From Cellvibrionales bacterium UBA4435 (GTDB lineage: Bacteria > Pseudomonadota > Gammaproteobacteria > Pseudomonadales > Porticoccaceae): 12,611 bases of DNA. The translations under genes were made by a program, and so were the position numbers. Shown in pieces: positions 8,254 to 12,611 of this stretch. Position 1 is the first letter of the stretch. Each line of letters opens with the position of its first letter. Location: NCBI GenBank assembly GCA_002390525.1, contig DGPR01000019.1, forward strand, positions 1 to 12,611, given 5' to 3'. Below the pieces are notes generated by a model, which did not search any database, was not told where the DNA came from, and saw only the letters and a program-made list of their open reading frames with translations.

Positions 8254-8619
8254 ATGACAGATATAATTTATATCAAAAATTTAAAGATAAAGACAATTAT
8301 TGGTGTTTATGATTGGGAGAGACAGATTCCCCAAATGGTTAGTATAGACATGGAAATTGCCACAGATAATCTTGAAGCAGCAAAATCTGATGATATTCGG
8401 TTTGCCGTCGATTACAGTTTAATTGCAAAGCGCTTAGAAGGTTTTTTACAAAGTAGTGAATTTTTTTTACTTGAAACAATGGCTGAAAAAATTGCAGAAA
8501 TAATCCTTAATGAATTCGATATACACTGGGTGCGTTTGCGTGTAGGAAAAGCAGCAGCATTAGATGCTGCTGACGATGTTGGTATCATTATAGAGCGTGA
8601 AAAGCTAAAGAAAAAATGA
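8254..8619 (+). CDS. folB: Dihydroneopterin aldolase (FolB)
   Basis: A 121-residue cytoplasmic enzyme of folate synthesis that splits 7,8-dihydroneopterin into 6-hydroxymethyl-dihydropterin and glycolaldehyde; relatives may also epimerise it. The family pattern is clear: IIGVYDWERQ at 15-24 with Glu22, the VDYSLIAKR block at 52-60, the pterin-anchoring Glu74 in LLETMAE, and the catalytic Lys99 in RVGKAAALDAADDVG. Its GAGGGG ribosome site lies in the last codons of tsaD, so the two are probably translated from one transcript. It converges on the pteridine-reductase-like SDR with only 14 bp between stop codons, so there is no room for a separate terminator. Confidence 0.95.
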   Translation: MTDIIYIKNLKIKTIIGVYDWERQIPQMVSIDMEIATDNLEAAKSDDIRFAVDYSLIAKRLEGFLQSSEFFLLETMAEKIAEIILNEFDIHWVRLRVGKAAALDAADDVGIIIEREKLKKK

Positions 8620-8633
8620 ATTAGCACCCCTAT

Positions 8634-9368
8634 TCATATTGAGCTACCACCGTCTACAACAATAGTTTGTCCAGTAATATAGCTTGCTGATGTAGCTAGA
8701 AATAAAGCTGTTTTGGCAATATCTTGTACTGATCCACTACGTTGTAGCGGTATACTCTTCATAATTTTTTGTCTTATCTCTTCTTCCATTTGTGATGTGC
8801 TATCTGGCCATAGTATCAGACCCGGAGCTATTCCGTTGACACGTATTTTGGGAGCAAGCTCTTTAGCTAAAGTTTTGGTAAGCATTCTATTTCCAGCCTT
8901 AGCAATAGAATAAATGCTATAATTTTCGAGAGGCATAAAAGAATAAATATCATTTATAGTTATAATGCTGGCATTTTCTGTAAGTTTAGGAGCGATTGCT
9001 TGGCTAATAAAATAAGGACCTTTCAGGTTACTATTGATTAATATATCCCATTCTTTTTCTCTAGCTTCAACCAGAGAGCAGGGGAAAAAGCTCGAAGCAT
9101 TATTTATAAGTGCATCTATTTTTTTTCGCCAAAGAATTATACTTTTAACCATAGATTTAATTTCTATAACACTACCTAATTCCGCCTTAAAAGTTGCAGC
9201 TGAGTCATCACGAATAACATTTAAATCTTGAGCAAGTCTCTCAGCATCCTGCTTAGATTTATTGTAGTGGATAGCAACATCATATCCTTTTTGATGAAAA
9301 GTGCGTGAAATTTCTTCACCAATACGTCGAGCTCCGCCTGTTATAATAGCTACACGTTTTTTTTTCAT
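8634..9368 (-). CDS. folM: Pteridine reductase-type SDR (FolM-like dihydromonapterin reductase)
   Basis: A 244-residue short-chain dehydrogenase/reductase. The cofactor motif is TGGARRIG (10-17), i.e. TGx3RxG with Arg in place of the middle Gly of classical SDRs; this is the mark of the pteridine reductase (PTR1/FolM) group. HYNKS at 35-39 follows strand beta-2, as in NADPH-dependent PTR1. NNAS is at 89-92. The active site has Asp140 in place of the usual Ser, then Tyr153 and Lys157 (YSIAK). The Asp-to-Tyr spacing of 13 equals that of Leishmania PTR1 (D181, Y194). APGLILWP at 181-188 also fits. The likely reaction is NADPH reduction of dihydromonapterin or dihydrofolate. It lies 20 bp after cca on the same strand and faces folB, which supports a pterin role. 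Exact substrate is not shown by sequence. Confidence 0.85.
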   Translation of the reverse strand: MKKKRVAIITGGARRIGEEISRTFHQKGYDVAIHYNKSKQDAERLAQDLNVIRDDSAATFKAELGSVIEIKSMVKSIILWRKKIDALINNASSFFPCSLVEAREKEWDILINSNLKGPYFISQAIAPKLTENASIITINDIYSFMPLENYSIYSIAKAGNRMLTKTLAKELAPKIRVNGIAPGLILWPDSTSQMEEEIRQKIMKSIPLQRSGSVQDIAKTALFLATSASYITGQTIVVDGGSSI

Positions 9369-9388
9369 GATGATTGAACTAGTCTCTT

Positions 9389-10594
9389 TTATCTTAATAA
9401 TTCAGCTATGATTTTTTTTCGACGTAGATCTATTTCTTTCCCAAGCTTTATACCTGAATAGCCTTCTGAAATTAACTCTTTGTTGTTTATGAGCATAATT
9501 TGGCTTAATACTTGTTTTAACAAAGCACCTCGCCCATGAACTTTATTAGCACCTTTATTCTTTTGGATTATTTGTGCCTCTGCCTCACAGCAATATATAA
9601 ATTTTTCTAAATTTTCTACTTTTTTAAAGGCGCCAATACTTTTGAGCATATCCAAAATAATTTGGGGATCTAGATTTTCTAAGCAATGATATAAATCTTT
9701 GTATCTTATGAAATTTATTGCAACATTTCGGTAACGATTAGGAACCTTTAATCGATCAAAAAGACTATTAATAACTTCAATATCCTTATCGGTTGATTTG
9801 ATGTTTAAAGGAATTGACTGGTTACTCAAATTAATATTGCTAAATAAAACTGCGAACCGAGTGCAGGGGTCTGTATCTAATTTAGCTGCGTAATTCAAAA
9901 TTGATAAAGTATGAAATTTTCCATCAATTTTATCTTTTTCTGAAGCGAGATCAAAAACCCTACTAATTTCTGGAAAAATTTTTGTGAGAGCTTTGCATTT
10001 ATAAAGTGTTTCAATGTAGGTGCTTGGTGATCTTTCTTTAAGTGCTTTTTCAGTTTCTAGCCAAACCCTCTCTGGACTTAGATATTCAAGTTCTCCGCTA
10101 TTTGTGATGTTAGTCATCAAGAACATAGTTTCGTCTGCGATCTTAAATCCAAGATGGTGATAACGAGCAGCAAACCTGGCCACACGAAGTACTCGCAACG
10201 GATCCTCTACAAAGGCACCAGATACATGACGTAATATTTTTTTCGATAGGTCGTCTTGGCCTCCATAGGGATCGATAATTTTTCCATCACAATCCTCTGC
10301 CATAGCATTTACTGTGAGATCTCTCCGAGAAAGATCTTGTTCTAGTGTTACCTGAGGACCTGTAAAAAACTCAAACCCTTTGTAGCCTACGCCAGATTTC
10401 CTTTCGGATCGAGCAAGTGCGTATTCATCTTTAGATTCAGGATGAAGAAATACAGGAAAATCAACACCAACCTGAATAAATCCTTTATCGATTAGCTCTT
10501 TTGGCTCTGCGCCAACTACCACCCAATCTTCGTCTGTAAACGGATAATTAATAAGTTTATCACGAACAGCACCACCAACTTTGTATAGCTTCAT
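9389..10594 (-). CDS. cca: CCA tRNA nucleotidyltransferase with degenerate HD domain
   Basis: A 401-residue class II enzyme that builds or repairs the 3' CCA of tRNAs. The head aligns without gaps to E. coli Cca: GGAVRD at 7-12, metal acids D21/D23 in TDEDW, the RRDLTVNAM motif with R91, and EDPLRVLRVARFAAR with R137/R140, which select CTP and ATP. The C-terminal part is related to the E. coli HD phosphohydrolase domain, and His228 (FHTL) is kept. The HD motif itself, expected near 252-253 after RFAVL, reads Ser-Asn, and the His-rich loop that follows in E. coli (HHGHG) is missing. The phosphatase and 2',3'-cyclic phosphodiesterase activities are therefore probably lost, while CCA addition should be intact. 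The ATG at 10594 gives the standard MKLYKVGGAVRD N terminus. The SDR gene follows after 20 bp. Confidence 0.95.
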   Translation of the reverse strand: MKLYKVGGAVRDKLINYPFTDEDWVVVGAEPKELIDKGFIQVGVDFPVFLHPESKDEYALARSERKSGVGYKGFEFFTGPQVTLEQDLSRRDLTVNAMAEDCDGKIIDPYGGQDDLSKKILRHVSGAFVEDPLRVLRVARFAARYHHLGFKIADETMFLMTNITNSGELEYLSPERVWLETEKALKERSPSTYIETLYKCKALTKIFPEISRVFDLASEKDKIDGKFHTLSILNYAAKLDTDPCTRFAVLFSNINLSNQSIPLNIKSTDKDIEVINSLFDRLKVPNRYRNVAINFIRYKDLYHCLENLDPQIILDMLKSIGAFKKVENLEKFIYCCEAEAQIIQKNKGANKVHGRGALLKQVLSQIMLINNKELISEGYSGIKLGKEIDLRRKKIIAELLR

Positions 10595-10741
10595 ACCGAA
10601 ATTCTCTCAAGGGCTCGAAGTTTAAAAAAACTAATTAGCATATATTAACAGAGAGATAGACGTGAGTATAAAGTCAGTTATTAAATATAATTTCTGTGAT
10701 AAAAAATAATAAAAGCGAAAGAAATGAAAGCATGAGAGATT
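10595..10741 (-). other. Leader region upstream of cca
   Basis: Short gap between the hairpin after the small SOS-linked ORF and the cca start. It is T-rich on the - strand. A TATACT sequence (10664-10669) could be a -10 box for cca, but it has no recognisable -35 box at a proper distance. No gene is supported here; an open frame through 10631-10846 overlaps the hairpin and the small ORF in another frame and has no family features. Confidence 0.4.
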
Positions 10742-10766
10742 GAACCCAGCATGTTGCTGGGGCTTC
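10742..10766 (-). terminator. Hairpin just after the small ORF, possible weak terminator
   Basis: A perfect 7-bp stem, CCCAGCA (10745-10751) with TGCTGGG (10755-10761), has a 3-nt loop. It begins directly at the stop codon of the 67-codon ORF. GAA/TTC can extend it past a 2-nt bulge. No T run follows at once on the - strand (TTCAATCTCTC); a T-rich tract comes about 30 nt later. It may end or slow the small transcript, or protect its 3' end. Confidence 0.45.
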
Positions 10767-10968
10767 AATTTTCGGTATTTGCAATATATGTGAAAAATCT
10801 GCTGAGTTGCTCTGGCCCAAGTGTTACAGGATGAGTCTTTTTGCAAAGAAAACCAAGCTTATAATTTCCAGGGTAGTTATATTGTGCTTGATTAAATAAG
10901 TGATACCGCATTAATCGTATTTTTGAGCGAGCCAAAAATACATGTTTATATATATTTTGAATGATCAT
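10765..10968 (-). CDS. Small ORF of unknown function under a LexA-type operator
   Basis: A 67-codon ORF that I do not recognise. The support is its upstream context. AAGG lies 8 nt before the ATG at 10968, a near-consensus LexA box abuts that site, and a promoter can be proposed at 10999-11026. A stable hairpin follows the stop codon. The product is basic, with many Lys/Arg and only two Glu. It is rich in Tyr, Phe and Asn, has one Cys (position 42), no signal peptide and no clear membrane helix. It does not resemble SulA, DinI, YebG or the TisB/HokE type of membrane toxin by eye. It lies between uvrA and cca on the same strand. If real it would be induced by DNA damage; a cell-division or repair-related role is only speculation. 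A chance ORF cannot be excluded at this length. Confidence 0.5.
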   Translation of the reverse strand: MIIQNIYKHVFLARSKIRLMRYHLFNQAQYNYPGNYKLGFLCKKTHPVTLGPEQLSRFFTYIANTEN

Positions 10969-10979
10969 AATACATACCT

Positions 10980-10999
10980 TACTGTTTATTTATACAGTA
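10980..10999. promoter_or_regulatory. LexA operator (SOS box)
   Basis: The 20-bp palindrome TACTGTTTATTTATACAGTA contains CTGT (10982-10985), 8 A/T bases and ACAG (10994-10997). That is the gammaproteobacterial LexA pattern CTGT-N8-ACAG with the preferred outer TA pairs. The three outer pairs on each arm and the AT core agree with the E. coli consensus. It lies 34 bp beyond the uvrA stop and 11 bp before the ATG of the small ORF, so it would block that gene rather than uvrA, whose own control region is outside the window. Confidence 0.8.
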
Positions 11000-11026
11000 T
11001 ATTATCATATTCGATCACAATAACAA
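10999..11026 (-). promoter_or_regulatory. Candidate promoter of the SOS-linked small ORF
   Basis: On the - strand TTGTTA (11021-11026) and TAATAT (10999-11004) are 16 bp apart. Transcription would start near 10992, inside the LexA box, so LexA would cover the start site. Other -10 choices (GATAAT 11001-11006, TATACT 10996-11001) overlap it, so the exact boxes are uncertain. Confidence 0.4.
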
Positions 11027-11033
11027 TAGTTTG

Positions 11034-12611
11034 TTATATTTGCATTAATATTTTTTTTAAGAAATATCCAGTGTGAGATCCATTAGTATTTGCAACTTCT
11101 TCTGGTGTGCCAGCGGCAATAATATAGCCTCCACCTTCGCCCCCTTCTGGACCCATATCTACTACCCAGTCAGCTGTTTTTATTACATCTAAATTATGCT
11201 CGATAACAACTATTGTATTTCCATGATCACGCAATCGGTGTAAAACAGTTAATAACTGTTGTATATCGTGAAAATGTAGCCCTGTTGTTGGTTCATCTAA
11301 TATATATAGCGTATTTCCTGTATCTCTTTTAGACAGCTCTTTAGATAACTTAACCCTTTGTGCTTCTCCGCCTGATAGGGTTGTTGCAGCTTGTCCTAAT
11401 TTTATGTAAGAAAGCCCTACATCAATCAAAGTTTGCAATTTTTTTGCTACAGATGGAACGGGTCTGAAAAATTCTAGAGCATCTTCTACTGTTAAATCTA
11501 ACACTTGAGAAATATTTTTTCCTTTATATGCAACTTCTAATGTTTCACGATTGTAACGCTTGCTTTTGCAGATATCACATGGGACATATACATCTGGAAG
11601 AAAATGCATCTCAACTTTAATCAGACCATCTCCCTGGCATGCTTCACAGCGCCCACCTTTAACGTTGAAGCTAAATCTGCCTAGCTTGTAACCCCTGGAG
11701 CGAGCTTCTTGAGTACCTGCAAATAATTCTCTAATCGGTGTAAATATACCTGTATAAGTAGCAGGATTCGATCTAGGTGTCCTACCAATTGGACTTTGGT
11801 CAATATCAACACACTTATCAAAGCAATCAATCCCTTGTATTGACTTATAGTCTTCAGATTTTTTAGTTGAAGCGTTATTTAGTTCAGTTGCAGCAATTGG
11901 ATAAAGAGTCTCATTGATTAAAGTTGATTTCCCAGACCCTGATACTCCAGTAATGCAAGTGAAGAGACCTATGGGTATTTCAAGATTGACATTTTTAAGA
12001 TTATTTCCTTTTGCTCCATTTAATAAAATTTTTTTATCTGTTGCCAGGGTGCGCTTTTTGGGTACAACTATCTCCTTCCTGCCTGATAAGTAATCTCCCG
12101 TGAGAGAACGACTCTCCTTCACAATATCGTCATAACTTCCTTTTGCAACAACTTCTCCGCCATGAATACCTGCCCCAGGACCGATATCTACGATATAGTC
12201 TGCTCGTCTTATAGCCTCTTCATCATGTTCCACCACAATTACTGTATTACCAATATCTCTTAATCTAGTAAGGGTAGCCAGCAGGCGCTCATTATCTCTT
12301 TGGTGTAAACCGATCGATGGTTCATCAAGGATATACATGACACCAACAAGACCAGCCCCAATTTGACTAGCTAGCCTTATTCGTTGTGCCTCTCCTCCTG
12401 ATAGGCTCTCTGCACTTCTGTTGAGGTTTAAGTAATTAAGACCAACATCTACCAAGAAATTTAGGCGATTTCTAATTTCTTTTAAGATTTTTTCTGCAAT
12501 TTCTCCTCTACTACCTTCTAGATGTAATTTCTTGTAATAATCTGCAAGATCTCCTACAGGATAACTACCAATTTCAGGAAGAGACTTCCCATCTATGAAA
12601 ACATGTCTCGC
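11034..12611 (-). CDS. uvrA: Excinuclease ABC subunit A (UvrA), C-terminal part
   Basis: The frame is open to the right edge, so the N-terminal 415 or so residues are outside; a TTG at 12455 is internal, not the start. The 525 visible residues (numbered from the edge) match UvrA throughout. They show the first ABC signature [12 protein letters not shown] (70-81) with Walker [10 protein letters not shown] (94-102), the second Walker [10 protein letters not shown] (222-230), and a zinc finger C322-x2-C325-x19-C345-x2-C348. They also show the second signature [11 protein letters not shown] (412-422) with Walker [10 protein letters not shown] (437-445), and a normal C terminus. UvrA dimers find bulky DNA lesions and load UvrB in nucleotide excision repair. 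No intrinsic terminator with a GC stem follows; a LexA box and a small ORF come next on the same strand. Confidence 0.97.
   Translation of the reverse strand, partial: ARHVFIDGKSLPEIGSYPVGDLADYYKKLHLEGSRGEIAEKILKEIRNRLNFLVDVGLNYLNLNRSAESLSGGEAQRIRLASQIGAGLVGVMYILDEPSIGLHQRDNERLLATLTRLRDIGNTVIVVEHDEEAIRRADYIVDIGPGAGIHGGEVVAKGSYDDIVKESRSLTGDYLSGRKEIVVPKKRTLATDKKILLNGAKGNNLKNVNLEIPIGLFTCITGVSGSGKSTLINETLYPIAATELNNASTKKSEDYKSIQGIDCFDKCVDIDQSPIGRTPRSNPATYTGIFTPIRELFAGTQEARSRGYKLGRFSFNVKGGRCEACQGDGLIKVEMHFLPDVYVPCDICKSKRYNRETLEVAYKGKNISQVLDLTVEDALEFFRPVPSVAKKLQTLIDVGLSYIKLGQAATTLSGGEAQRVKLSKELSKRDTGNTLYILDEPTTGLHFHDIQQLLTVLHRLRDHGNTIVVIEHNLDVIKTADWVVDMGPEGGEGGGYIIAAGTPEEVANTNGSHTGYFLKKILMQI

Noticed and set aside
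10631..10846. 71-codon open frame on the - strand upstream of cca
   Set aside because: It runs through the hairpin and the end of the SOS-linked ORF in another frame, has no operator or good ribosome site, and its composition looks like translated AT-rich leader.
1..12611. Mobile elements, CRISPR arrays, phage or defence genes
   Set aside because: No transposase or integrase motifs, direct-repeat arrays, target-site duplications or defence domains were seen; all large ORFs are core genes.

Overview
This window looks like a chromosomal housekeeping segment from an AT-rich, probably streamlined (perhaps marine) gammaproteobacterium. The organism call is inference. It rests on the order tRNA-rpoD-dnaG-yqeY-rpsU divergent from tsaD-folB with cca close by, which I recall from Pseudomonas and relatives, on proteins that align closely by eye with Escherichia coli homologues (DnaG and Cca share many residue numbers), and on a TonB/ExbB/ExbD set. 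I see no mobile element, CRISPR array, prophage or rRNA.

Left part (1-1710, + strand): an energy-transduction operon, tonB (5' end outside the window), exbB and exbD. It would couple the proton gradient of the inner membrane to TonB-dependent outer-membrane transport. It faces the next block across a 423-bp stretch with no gene (1711-2133).

Centre left (2134-6951, - strand, read right to left): the macromolecular synthesis operon, rpsU, yqeY, dnaG, rpoD, then a tRNA with anticodon CAT that resembles the lysidine-modified tRNA-Ile2. A good sigma-70 promoter lies before rpsU, a strong intrinsic terminator/attenuator lies between rpsU and yqeY, and a candidate internal promoter precedes rpoD. 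The layout couples translation (S21), replication priming (DnaG) and transcription initiation (sigma-70).

Centre right (7213-8619, + strand): tsaD (tRNA t6A37 synthesis) and folB (dihydroneopterin aldolase), 3 bp apart. They converge on a pteridine-reductase-type SDR (folM-like, 8634-9368, - strand), which follows cca (9389-10594, - strand) with a 20-bp gap. FolB and the SDR probably both act on pterins. The CCA-adding enzyme has a typical nucleotidyltransferase head, but the HD metal-binding motif of its C-terminal domain is gone.

Right end (10765-12611, - strand): the C-terminal 525 residues of UvrA. Just beyond its stop codon is a near-consensus LexA operator (10980-10999), directly followed by a ribosome binding site and a 67-codon ORF of unknown function. 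This candidate SOS-induced small gene is the most interesting item here. The rest is conventional.
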